Shown: piece after piece, positions 22,499 to 36,958 of the stretch
Numbering within the stretch: the first letter of the stretch is position 1
Layout of the letters: each line of letters starts with the position of its first letter
DNA from: Liriodendron chinense
Taxonomy: Eukaryota; Streptophyta; Magnoliopsida; Magnoliales; Magnoliaceae
Length of the DNA: 64,000 nt
Reading direction: 5' to 3'
Assembly (NCBI GenBank): GCA_003013855.2
Contig: ML058342.1
Coordinates: 1,549,120 to 1,613,119, forward strand
The notes under the pieces: model-generated
What the model saw: the letters and a program-made list of their open reading frames with translations, nothing else
Databases searched by the model: none
Told to the model about the DNA's origin: nothing
Position numbers and translations under genes: made by a program

Positions 22499-24102
22499 CT
22501 CATATTTTTCCAGCGGCTAGGATCTTCTACAACCCTCTTCTTCTAAGTCCATCCTAAGGTGAGGATTTTCCTTCAAGCCTTTCATTAATAATATTATGAT
22601 TATCATAAGTTTCTTTTGTGGCATGTGAAGTTTTTTGGTTTTGAATTGCTGATCCATATAACATGAAGTTTAATGTAGGATTTATAATGAATATCATTAT
22701 ATAATGATGTGATTCATTGTTTAGATTTTTGACTAAGAAGCATGTGTATTTGTGTTATTTATCTTTGTAAAATCTATGCCCTTATTTCCTTAATATGTGT
22801 TTTACAAGTAACATTGGTTTTCATATTGTGATATGAAATATGTGTATAAGATCATCATATGGATATCTCATTATTGTATACTCTTTGTCCCTAAGTTGGT
22901 AAAATTATTCGATGTAGAGAGATGGAACCCATGAGAGGTGTCCATGATGGAAGAATATATCTTGACTTAACTGAGAGAATGAAGTGATTGTTTGTTAATG
23001 GATCCTTACATGTACATGATGCTTGATTTGATCTATTTACAGTACATGGGTATTTTAATGAATTTGGTCATGATGTACAACATTGGCTTTTTGGGACATG
23101 ATGAAATCATAAAACGGGACAATGAGTAAACAATAATGGTATACAAATTCTCATGAGCCGGGGTTGGTGCCATGGACACCAAGCTCGTGCTGTCGGCCTA
23201 TGCTGGGTTGCTTGCGACTCCCCATAGTGACCATTGAGTTTTATTTAAATCGGTTGTATGCGAAAACACTTAAATAAAGGTGAAACTAAAGTCATGCATT
23301 CACTTGGCTCCATGTGGGTGTACGGAATTGAGAATAGGCTAGAGCGTCCTACTTCTCCCGTACACTGTCACGTGTAGATTTGGGCTATGAGCGTCCCGTT
23401 TCTCACGTGGTCGGGCAAAACTATGGGCTTGTGCGTCCCAGGAACCTCTGGTGACTAGTGGCTAGCATGAAGTCGTAACAGGGAGTCTCCCACTTCATGT
23501 ATTGTGATTCTAGCCAGGGTGCCTTAGCCAGAGCATGCATTCCATGCATCGCATTAATAAAGATTTTTAGTTGGTTGTTTTGATTTGATTCAATGATAAT
23601 ATACTGCTTGCGTTTACTCTGTACCGTTATTATTATTCTTGATTGTCTTGGAGGAAATATTCCCCACTATGATAGCGTTTAACGCTATCCCAAACACAAT
23701 TTAGATGATGCAGGTGAAGATCCAGGTATTGAACCCGATTTTTAAGGAGAAGAGTTCAATGTTCGTACAATCACATGGCGGATGACGATGTTGGAGAAAC
23801 TTAATTGATGTTATCATTTATTAAATATTTCTTTTAAGTAGTTGATACATTTATGGAATTGTAATAAGTCTTCAAGAGAAGACATGGTTTTGTATTTTAA
23901 TTAATCAGTATGGATATTGGTTGGTTCCCTTATTTAAACATTGATGATGACGTAGTAAGTTTGATAGAATAAGATGATAATTGTTTCCGCCATTGTGCTT
24001 GAATGCTATATTTCATTATTTAACAAATCAATTAGTCCATGATTTACTTGGGAATTCGGCCGTCGTGTTATACACGAGAGTCGAAAATCTCGGGTCGTTA
24101 CA
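21291..24102 (+). mobile_element. solo LTR, TGTAAC-CCC family, plus orientation
   Basis: Starts TGTAACGCCCCAGATTTTCG and ends GTCGAAAATCTCGGGTCGTTACA, flanked by TCATC (21286-21290, 24103-24107). It is 2812 bp with no coding frame. A (GA)n run at 22442-22491 lies where the sister LTR has (CT)n. Its long imperfect inverted termini are unusual for an LTR, but TG..CA ends and a 5-bp duplication support the call. Confidence 0.85.
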
Positions 24103-24107
24103 TCATC

Positions 24108-25976
24108 CCTCACTTAAATGTTTTAGATCATTGAAAGACGACCGTGTATCTAAAGACTAAAGTCCCAAAGTATCTTGCAACAATACATAGCAAGCTTTGT
24201 TTTATATGGGTGTGTGAACGCATACTTATGGGAGCACATGGTGCTCTCACTTCCTCGACTTAGATTTTTTGGTGTTAATGTGGTTAGGGTGTGGTGTTAA
24301 CTCATACGTAATGATCATATAGTTTGAAGTTATCATTAACCAAATAAAGTTTAGAATCTATGGTCGGCTAGAAATTGTAGAATTTCTTAAAGGTTAGGGA
24401 ATCATAAGATGCCCTAAAATAAATGACTCTTATGGTTGATATCTGGCCATTAATTTCAAGTAAGGGTCTCGATGATAGAAAATGAAGGGGTTAGGCATCC
24501 TTATCCGCCCGCGCAATGTGCGGTATATACTTTGTAGGATTTTATGGTTTTTCAGCGATTCAGTAAAACTCTGGTGTTGCTACATCTAGCCTTGTTTCGC
24601 AGAACTCATGAATTCAGGGCTGGCTATGAAGAAAGAATAAGTTAACCTTACTACACATAGCCGATGGCTCAAGGCAGGCAAAAGAGAAATGTGACCAAGC
24701 CTTGCTCCATAAAACTGACAACATAGGGCAGGCTATAAAAGTGAAGCAAAAGAAAGAAAAATATTACCAAGGCAAATACTGTAGATGAGATGTGTGGAAT
24801 GGTATGCAATTTACATTGGTATGTGAGAAGGAAAGGGGAAACTATACTCCATTTTTCTGCAAAATGGATGGTTAGTTATCCTCGATTCTAACCCTACTCT
24901 AGGCTTTAGTGGATTTTTTCTAGCAATTTTTCTCTCTTTATTTTTCTTAGGTCCAGTGGCTTATTAGCATTGTCGATGATTTTTCGAACTCTCCTAAACT
25001 TTGGACTCCACTACTCTATTGGGCACCTAACTGTCAAAGAAACCTCTCCTTTTATCTGTACACTTCATTCTCTACCTCTTTTGCTCCATTCCAAAATGCA
25101 ATACCTATTGTGCTATTTTTGTAAGTCCATTGTCGGTCATCCGATGTTTAGTTGTTAGGCTCACTTTTGTGTTTTTCCACTTATAAGTGATAAGTGATAA
25201 GAACAAAAGTTCTAAAATACTTTTTTGAACTGTCGGTCATTTTATGACTATTAATCTATTTTGGCATTTTCTTCGCACTATTTGACATGCACAGAGTGTA
25301 GTGTTCTAGAGAGCCCATATGATCAACTGAGATCTCATTTTTTAGGTTTTGGGTCTATTGATCCCGGCCTTTGATCAATTCTGGTAGGTGTTGAAAATCC
25401 TTACCTGTTTGCATTTTTTTTCAAGTTAATCAGTGGCCATGTTTGGGAGCCGAAACGATTAGGATTTTGACGGGTTTGAATGATCGGTCGTGATTTGATC
25501 TATCAATTTATAGATCGACTGATCGGCTCCATCGATTAAGTTTGGGAGGTTCCAAGGGTCCTTTTAATCTAACCCATTTATATTTTTGAAGTTTTTTTTA
25601 AGCCATTTTCACAATCCAGTTGAAATCCCTGAGAGTAGTTGTTCTTGTTCTAGGTGGGGTGTCTACAAGGTGCAAGCTAGATGTAATTAAAGAATGCATG
25701 CTATTCTTATCAACATTTTAAAATAACAAAGATGCCCTTATAAAATAGGTAAAATGTACACCATTAATGTGTTCAACCGAAAAATTTTAACTATTTGTTG
25801 TCAAGCAACTAGGAACCTCAAAATTCTCAAATTTGGAAGGAAGTGAGAGGAATTTCCAGTATAAGTGCGCAAATTTGTGGCATAAAAAATGTGACTCATT
25901 AACTAAGGTTGTTTTTGTCATTGCAAAAAGGCCTCTAGCACTTACTTTCTCTCCATATATCTCTCTTTCTTCCTCT
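24108..25976. other. intergenic repeat-like DNA with a possible LTR end
   Basis: No gene. At 25652-25667 'aggtggggtgtctaca' is the reverse complement of the Tat LTR start TGTAGACACCCCACCT, so a decayed minus-strand Tat LTR may end here. No partner end or target duplication was found. Confidence 0.35.
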
Positions 25977-25984
25977 CTCCATGC

Positions 25985-27938
<1,954 letters not shown>

Positions 27939-29934
27939 CTTCATGCACATCACTAGCAATAATCTTAGTGGTATATAGTAGAGATATATAGCTATTTCAT
28001 ATCATTCTTGCCTATTCTTTGAAGGTTAGTTGGAGGTTTAAGTGGTAGACAAACAAGAGTTTCAACACAAGGTCATGGGTTCAAGTACCCATTGTGGTAT
28101 AAAAAAGCCACGGTGGTGTGAGTGCATGTGTTAAAAACAAGTTGGAGGTTTAAGTTGCATAAAATATCCACATTAATATAAACACTTGATATGATACATA
28201 ATGGAAATACTAATACATATGGGCAAAGCATCAAATTTTTCATTATTGATGTAAACATGTCTTACGTCAAATGTGTTAATATTGTTTACACCTGGCATGA
28301 CACAGCCTAAATCAATAAATGAGAAGCCGCCACATGTTGGCACACTTGTGTGGAAGCAGAGAGAAAAACATGCTCGTAACAAGAAAGGATTGCAGATCCT
28401 TATTTGCTAACGACACGTATCCTGCCAAAAGTGGTGATGTTCAAAGTTGTACATATGGCCAAAATCAGAAGGCACGTCACCAACACACACAAGGCACACA
28501 CAACCTTTAACATGTAGAGGAAGAATCACAAGTCGGCATGGCCAAATCCATTCTAGCCAATGATCGCATGACAAGGCCAATTTCGTGATTTTTCAAAGAG
28601 CATTCGAGATCAATATGAAAATAGCGAGAAAATCTGAGCAAACAATTATTGCAATCCGAAGATAGAAACAAATATCCATGACCGTATAATATAACTAGGA
28701 CTCCAAAATCAAGATTAGGCCTATGGAATCAGAACCCTTGCAAAAGTCACAGTATCTCACACACCACCATTGCCTCTCTAAGGTCTATAAAAGCATAACG
28801 ATAAAAAGAGCTCAGGGCCGCATGCCAATTCAAACACACATATTTTCTAACTCTACACTGCTTTTATCTTTCGTCCCTCATGGACTCACCTTTATTAGCT
28901 TAGCTTTCCTCCACCTCCATCCAATACCATGTTGCAGCAAGTTTAGTATTTTAGCTTAGTTTTTCGTTGTTACCCAACACATTGCTACCGTACACTGTAG
29001 GATAGCATAGATATCCACGACCCTATCATTAAATCCTTAGATTGTTGAGTTCTTACTTAGTTTATCTCTGGTCATATCCTGCTGACCTCACGCAACGACC
29101 GTCTCACGACCCTCCATGTTTGCAACATAGTCAAGACCACGTCGCTTTTACCAACACAGATTGTTGTAGGTAATCTTTTCTGCTTAGTTTATTTTATATT
29201 TTTTTTGCATTGTCAATTAGTAAAATCAACAATCAACCATTATTTTTACAGTTGTCTATCTCTAATTACTTTATTGAGAAATATGATATACTAAGGCCAT
29301 TGAAAGAAAAATCTGTCTTCAAGGAAAAAGAATCTCATTTAAAAGGACTAACCCTCCCCTTCCAAAATCATATAATCACTATAACAATTGGTGGCTAAAT
29401 AGTCAAGTTAATGTTCATCGATCTAATCCTAATCCAACTAGTTCGGCGCCTAGGGTCATAAGCGCTCAGTTCAATTCAAGTTCAACTCAAACACGACTTT
29501 ACCACACCGCCACTAAACCTATTCACACATGTTTAACCAAAATCAGGTAATCATATGTTGCACATGTGGTAACATGTATGAATTAAATAGCAATAAATAT
29601 TGGTAATAATATCTTAGCAATATAAATTGCCATAACCACTAAAACAAAGGAAAAAGTACGAAAATTTACCCTCAAGAAGAAATGAAATGAAACATGAAAC
29701 AACTCCCATAATATAACAAGGTTTCATGTGTTTTCTTAAATTTTAAGAGGTTTTTCCATATAACTGCTGGCCTTTATGGTCATGGACCTATAATTGCCCC
29801 CATTTTAAAATATTTTAATTAACAAGCTTATGCTTCGCAAATACGGCAAAATAGTCGCCTCTTGAACTTTGATCCTAAAGATCTGTTAAGGTGTAAAAAG
29901 ACATAAGCTAGGAATGCAGAAGATTTGATGGGGT

Positions 29935-30350
29935 CACCTTTATCTACGTGTATGATCGACATCGTCCATCCATTTTGCCAATACATTTTTGGCCATCAAC
30001 CTAAAAATTAGTCGGATCTAAATTGCATATGGACCTTACCACACAAAATAGTGGGTGGACCACATGTAACAATGGAGATTGAATTCTCACCATTATAAAC
30101 TTCTTGGGGGCTAGTAAAATTTTTGGATTAAGCTGATATTTATATTTTCCCTTCATCTAGGTGTGTGTGATCTTATGAATAGGTTAGATGACAAATAAAC
30201 ATGCTATGGGCCTGGGGAAGTTTTTAATGTACCATGTGTGGTCCACCTAAGATATGGATCACCTTCTATTTTTGGCTCATGCCCTATAATGACCTGGCAA
30301 AACTAGCAGACGGTGTGGATATAACACATACATCATAATGGGGCCCACGA
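29935..30350. mobile_element. MITE-like repeat of the gtgggccccac family
   Basis: Left part 'gtatgatcgacatcgtccatcc' and right part 'ggtgtggatataacacatac' with 'tggggcccac' are inverted relatives. The centre has the family phrases 'aatggagattgaattctcacc' and 'gtggtccacctaagatatgg'. Exact ends are unclear. Confidence 0.55.
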
Positions 30351-30575
30351 ATTTTTCAGGGCCGAACACTTGAGTGGTCAATAATAATCTTAGTAGTGGT
30401 GCATGTTTTGTGGGTTTGGGATGCCTTTCCTGCCCAAGAAGTTCTTGTACTGGGATGCTAGGTGGGGCCTCCGTGATGTTTATGAGAAATCCACCCCCAT
30501 TCATCTGTTTTGTGAGCTTTATTTATTTATTTATTTATTTATTATTATTTTTTTTTTTTGTTAGTCAAGCAACAC

Positions 30576-30706
30576 ACCCACCCAGTTAATCGCGGTACAC
30601 ACCCACCCGGTCAGTCATACGTCGCACCCACTAGTGGGGTTAGCAGTAGGAGAATGTTTCACTACCCTGATGGGTTTCGATACCTTGACCTCTTGTTGAA
30701 AGAGTC
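30576..30706 (+). repeat. dispersed repeat, copy 1
   Basis: Contains 'cacccacccggtcagtcat' and 'ctgatgggtttcgatacct'; a close copy is at 60817-60935 in the same orientation. Family unknown; probably part of a retroelement. Confidence 0.7.
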
Positions 30707-31249
30707 TTCCAACGAGGTAAAGGCTCCGAACCCCTTTGTTTTGTGAGCTTATTTTGAGGCAATGGACTAAAAATGAGAAGATCCAAAACTCTAGTGGACC
30801 ATGTGGAAAATGAAGAAGATCCGAAACTTAAGTAAACCACATAGAGGGGAAATTGGAGAAAGAACTGGCCACCGTTGAAACCTTCTTAGGCTCCACCTTC
30901 ATACCCTTTCCAAGGGCATTTACATGTGACAACACATAAAACTTTGCCTGATACAAACTTTTAGGGATAATGTGGAAGTTGCTCCTAATTGTTAATGTTA
31001 GTATTCTATGGTCACTTTGAATGCCATACTAATCGGGTGTCTACAATCGTCTAATCTTTCTGTATCTTGAATAATTTTCCATCCATAGTATGTCCAACTA
31101 TATGAATGGTCTTGATTGATCATCATCAATCTGCCACGTGTAATGTTCAAAGGCCTCGCTACCAATTTCCGGTGCTACCTGTTCCACGGTATCGTACATT
31201 TTAAGGGGGGTAAAGGACAAGACCCAACGCAGGAGTGGTGGCCAATCTA

Positions 31250-31686
31250 AGGAATGATTGAAAGCGTCCCCTCAACGGCTCTTTTCCTGTTCTCCTTCCT
31301 CTTCTTCAACCCCACCACCTTCTCTCTCTTTCTCAGATGGAAGAAGAAGAAGAAGACAGTACTGCTACCACTCACTTTCCAGCAGCAGTTCATTTCTCTT
31401 CTCCTTTCTTTCCTTGCCAAGCACAAACGCCTCCCTGTAAAAATCCCCTTCTTGTACAGGTATTCCACCACCCCTCCTTTCCTTTCCTTTTTGTAATCTT
31501 CAGATACAATTCCTTCTTTCCTTGTACTTTAAGCATTTCCTTTTTGTATCTTTCTGGGTTGTTGTTGGTGAAATAGGTTGTTGAGTATTCTCCAATTCTA
31601 ACTTCACTTCCTCCATACGTACTCTCGACCTGATTCCTACACCGCCCACTTTCTTCGTTCCATTATTCTATTTTCATTTTCATTTT

Positions 31687-31750
<64 letters not shown>

Positions 31751-31966
31751 TTGGTTTTCTTTGAGAAGAAAGACAGTTTTTTTGGTTTTCTACTCTTCGT
31801 TTTCTGCGTAGGAACGGTCTTTAAATGAATGGTTTTTGGTTTTGAATAATTCTTATTTCTTTTTTTGGGTACGAGGGATTTGAGATATGGTTGTTTTCTT
31901 TTAAGTTGGTAATCTGCTGAATCGTTTCTCAGACAGAAGTAATTGGATAGTGTTTGGTGAGACATT
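31250..31966 (+). promoter_or_regulatory. upstream and probable 5' UTR of the kinase gene
   Basis: Pyrimidine-rich leader with a CT microsatellite at 31688-31738 running into (GT)n. Such CT-rich leaders are common in plant 5' UTRs. The transcription start is not resolvable by eye. Short upstream frames, for example one from 31337, may be chance. Confidence 0.45.
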
Positions 31967-32036
31967 ATGCCGTTTGGCTTGGTTTCGGCATGGAACAAAC
32001 GACGGAGAAGTAAATCGCATGACCTGAGTGAACCAT
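31967..32036 (+). CDS. PBL28: kinase exon 1
   Basis: ATG to residue 23 plus one base; donor at 32037 (ccat|gtatgt). The start is the conserved MPFGL of the family. Confidence 0.88.
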
Positions 32037-35000
32037 GTATGTTATTGATCTTCTACTAATGCGAGTATTTTTTTCCTTTCGCGTTGGCCCTTTTTTTTTT
32101 TTTTTTTTTGGCTTACTTGGTATGAATGTTTTGATTGCATTTGGTTGATCCAAATCATTCATATGGTTTGCTCCACTGCAGATGAATGGTGAATCAAAAG
32201 ATTCCTCCTACAAGTGGATTTTTCGTTGTAATGGAATTGTAGATAGCAAGTTTTAGTCTCTAACCATCCATTTTGAGGCTGATAAATGGATTTTTTGTGG
32301 CATCACTCTGTGGTGGTGGGGCCCACCAGATGAATGATCTTGGTCACTGAAATGCTGGCCCTCCTCATATGGAATTACCGGTCAAAACAAAAGGAATGAT
32401 GCTAATTTGGGCAAAAACTGCATACTTCCTCCCTCCATGCTACAGTTGAATTGTTACTTCTATTTGATACCCATTTCCAGGGACATATAAGCCAGTGGAA
32501 AATTGGCAACTTGAGGATCACAACCAACCATCAAAAAGACGGCATGGGTCCTCAGTTTTCACACTCAAGGAAATGGAGGAAGCAACATGCTCGTTCAGTG
32601 AGAAGAACTTGCTCGGGAAAGGAGGATTCGGTCGTGTATATAGAGGAGTCCTACGGTCAGGAGAGGTATGGAAATATCTTTCTTAAGAAACGTGCTGGAA
32701 ATTCTGTTCTGTAAGATCAAACATGCCGAAGGCAGGGCTGAGAATAACAGAGTCTGCAACTCATGATTTTTGTTAACCATCACATCTATAAGCAACACAT
32801 GCTCCTTGGAGATTTTGTTGATTATTCGGCCTTGTTTTGATGAATAAGCCTGCGATTTCCATTGATTGGATTTGTTCTCTTTATATACGATACAAATACT
32901 TTGAAATCATGACCAATTGTAGGATAGGATACCCAGGTATTCTTATATGTATGCCAATGTCTGCACAGTACAAATACCGATACTAATACTGGACACAAAT
33001 GGAAGTTGTATGGTACAGCTTAACAAAACCCAGTTGTAGTAATTTCCTTGTATTTTTTTTACAATCTCAGCTGTGTTTTTTCTTTTCTTTTCTCTCTTTT
33101 CTCATTATGAAAGTAATCAAAGTATCAAATGGGAGACTATCAAATTGCAGTGCAATGATAGTTCAATATAGTGGAGACAATTAAACTGAATGTTTGCAGT
33201 TCAATTTAATCGTGCATCCAAACATATCCGGGATGATGCTATGATGATGAAACAACTGGATTCAAGGAGATGTGGAGTTGTATTTCTGGTCCCCAGTGTT
33301 CACTCCATATCAACATCTATATTGGGCATTGTAATGACAAATAAATGTACCTCTGTCAGATACTAATGTATTTTTTCAAAGCTGCGCCGATGCTAATATA
33401 ACCATACCATGCTCCATTTAGCAGAAAAGCGAGGAACATTATATGTTTCTAGTATAGCTGGTGTACTGGGTTTTTATCAAATCTTGGGCATCATTTAGTT
33501 TTTATAACTTTTTTAATACCTTAAAATTGAGTTTGCTGACAGACTAGGGAGCCTTATTCATATCCAAGTTATGTTGACGTATTTGGAATGTTAAGCTCAT
33601 CTCATGTTTTTCTAGTACTAGGGCTCTGGCTTTTCTACGAACATGGGGAGAGTAGGAGAGAGAGAAAATTGGAGAGAGATTGAGGGAAAAGGGTGCGTAC
33701 ATGGGCTACACAGAGAGAGAAAGAGATAAGGGTCTCCATGGTGGGTGACCTATTCCTACTTTTTTTGGTGCTGTGATCCACTTGAGCTTTAGATTTGCCT
33801 CGTTTTTGGACCGACATCCTATCATGAGCTGGCACAACAAATGTATGGTGGGGATGTTGCAGATTCATCACCGGTGGGCCCCACAAAACCGTTATCTCAT
33901 GGACTCCCTAACACTTGGTATTCCTTGTGAGCTACAGGTAAAGAAGAGAAGAAGTGGGTGCAAGCTACTCCCCCAGGGAGGAGTTGAAGGGACAAAAATG
34001 ACCTCAGGTTGAAGGGCTACACAATGAAAAATCTGAATGTATTTTTTCCCTCCCCACGACTAACTACCAGGGCAAAAATGTCCAAAAGCTACTTGCGTTA
34101 TTTACAGTATAGATTTTACAGCTGTCATGCTGTAGCATTATGCCATTTTTTGAGCAATTTTACATTCGAGGTTTTTTGTTCCCCCTTGTCATGTACTAAT
34201 GTGTTTGAAGCCAATAAATGCTTGTATCTTTTTCACTACTTGGTTCCATATGTGGAGCATTGAGGACCACTCGGGCATGAATAGACTATTTGAAACACAT
34301 GTTTGTTGGATAGGTTAGAAAATGAATTTAGATCATTTGAAATTGCTTCTTGAAGTACATTCCTCTTTATTTTTCAGTATAACTGTTTATTTCCTGAATA
34401 TTATGTTCAGTTCAACTGTTGATATCTTTATTTACAACCTTTGTTGTTCAATTTGAAGGTTGTCGCAATCAAGAAAATGGAGCTGCCACCATTTAAAGCA
34501 GCTGAAGGTGAACGTGAGTTCCGAGTGGAAGTCGACATCTTGAGCAGACTCAACCACCCGAATCTGGTTGCCTTGATTGGTTATTGTGCTGACGGAAAGC
34601 ATCGGTTTTTAGTATACGAGTTTATGCACAATGGGAACCTACAAGATCGCTTAAATGGTCGGTTTGACATTATATCATTATTGAGGTCTGCTAAACACAC
34701 CTGCATGTGCAATAAAGCTCATGTACATGCCACACATGTGCCAGCATGGCACATAGTTGTGAGATCCAATCCATCCATCAGGTTGGTCCAGCTTTTTACA
34801 TGTTGGAAATCTGGTCCACTCAGCACGTGAGCCCCAAGATTGGAAACTGATTGGATGGGTTAGGAAACTCCAGCCAAGTTTTTCAGAGCCGTGCATTCTT
34901 TTTCTGCAGATTGTGGCCCACCTGAACAATTGGACCAGCCTGATTCTTGGGCTAGAGCATCAATGTAGGTATGTTATTCTGATGGATGGATTAGATCCTG

Positions 35001-36919
35001 GTCTTACCATGCCATGCTGGCACATGCATTGTGTACATGAGCTTTATTGCACAAGTGTTTGGGCTTAGCAAGGCTCATCGTCATTACCTGTTTCAAACCT
35101 TCTGATGCCCATTCATTAATTGTTGTTCTTTAAACTTATAATTTCCAATACTGATACTTAGGTATTAGTGAATCGAAGATGGACTGGCCTCTTAGACTGA
35201 AAGTAGCACTTGGAGCAGCGAGGGGCCTTGCATATCTGCACTCAAATTCAGCACTCGGCATTCCTATTGTTCATAGAGATCTTAAATCTACCAATATTCT
35301 TCTAAGTGAAAATTTTGATGCAAAGGTAACAGAGATATGTCTATATGTAATGTAACTTGTAGTTTATTTGAAAGAAAAAGAAAGACAAAAAATAAAAATA
35401 AATAAATTGATGCATGTGTTGCTTTTCCCAGATCTCTGATTTTGGTCTTGCTAAGTTGATGCCCGAGGGCCAGGAAATGTATGTAACTACAAGAGTGTTG
35501 GGCACTTTCGGCTACTTTGATCCTGAATATACATCAGTACGCATCCTTCGAATGTTCTTTATGTTTTTTTTAATGGTTTTCAGATCCTAGAATGCTTTTC
35601 TTATATTCTATATGCATCTTTTCTAGAGTGTTTTTGCTGAAATCTGTTCAGGAAAATTTTCATGATTTTTATGCCGTTGTAGCCTTTCTAAATGGGAGTC
35701 GGAAATTATGTGAAGTATATAGACAAACTTTAAGTTACTAGTGGAAACAAAAATATGCCTTTTCAGTATCATCCGGCTACTGATTGTCAGCTGTCATGGA
35801 CTAGGTTCTGGTAAGAAACTATATTTTCATTAGTTATTTTTTTTTCTTTTTTTAATAATGTTCTCTTATTACCTAACTATGTAAAAAAAATGTTAAAATG
35901 TTCCAAACCTCATTAGGTCCTCTTGCCTATGTCATGAGATGTAAAATTTCTTTTCCATATGAACTTCTGAAGAAATGCTGGGTGTAACCTCCTCTATATT
36001 CCATATATTATGTTTATTGGCCATGTTAACAATGTATTTTAGGAAGAAAAACTGTCATATAGGACACCCATGTTGGTAGACATACTGTGTACTTAACCTC
36101 ACCTTCACATAGGCCTGTTGAGTTTATCGGGTTGGTTGAATTTTTCAGGTTATAGGTCTCAGGTCAGAAGATGTTGCCCTAAATGAAGAGGTCAGGCTTG
36201 ACTTGAGCTTGTCCCAACCCCACCCACCCGTTTAGCCTACACATGCATATACATACACACACCCCTGCATGCACACATAATTGGGTTTTGCTAACATCCC
36301 CAACGTCCTACAAGGTTTTAAATGGCACATGGGGTGACCTATCATCAATCTGAACCATTCATTCATTCAAACGGCTAGAGATATAAAATTTCTTTTCCAT
36401 ATGAACTTTTGAAGAAATGCTGGGTGTAACCTCCTCTATATTCCATATATTATGTTTATTGGCTATGTAAACAATGTATTTTAGGAAGAAAAACTGTCAT
36501 ATAGGACACCCATGTTGGCAGACATACTGTACAGGAAGAAAAACTGTCATATAGGACACCCATGTTGGTAGACATACTGTATACTTAACCTCACTTTCAC
36601 ATAGGCCTGTAAAGTTTATCAGGTTGGTTGAATTTTTCAGGTTATAGGTCTCGGGTCAGAAGATGTTGCCCTAAATGAACGAGTACACACACACACACAC
36701 ACACACAGCAAAATCATCCAATCAATACCATGGAAAATGGACAATCAGGATTCAGTGGAGAAACAAAATATGTCCAATCAATATCTTGAAACTTCCACTA
36801 GATAGATCCCACTAGGTATTGCATATGATTCCAAAATAGCACTTTGGTTTGAAGATTCTTATCATGGGATCTATAGTTCTTAAACAACGGAACGGTTGTA
36901 ACAAATTGGTCCCATTATT

Positions 36920-36958
<39 letters not shown>

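Larger units (their letters stand above)
27947..31249. other. intergenic DNA upstream of the kinase gene
   Basis: No gene recognised. 'ctataaaagcataac' near 28786 looks like a TATA box, and the DNA around 28290-29175 has LTR-like character, but no paired ends were found. It holds the MITE-like segment 29935-30350 and the dispersed repeat 30576-30706. (TTTA)n lies near 30520-30545. Confidence 0.4.

Noticed and set aside
24481..25667. A complete minus-strand Tat LTR
   Set aside because: Only one LTR-like end (25652-25667) could be seen; no partner end or duplication.
28290..29175. An LTR with TATA box
   Set aside because: TG start and TATA-like string exist, but no second LTR, primer site or duplication was found.
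31337..31576. Upstream frame starting MEEEEED before the kinase
   Set aside because: Low-complexity pyrimidine-rich leader; kept only as a possible uORF, not as a gene.
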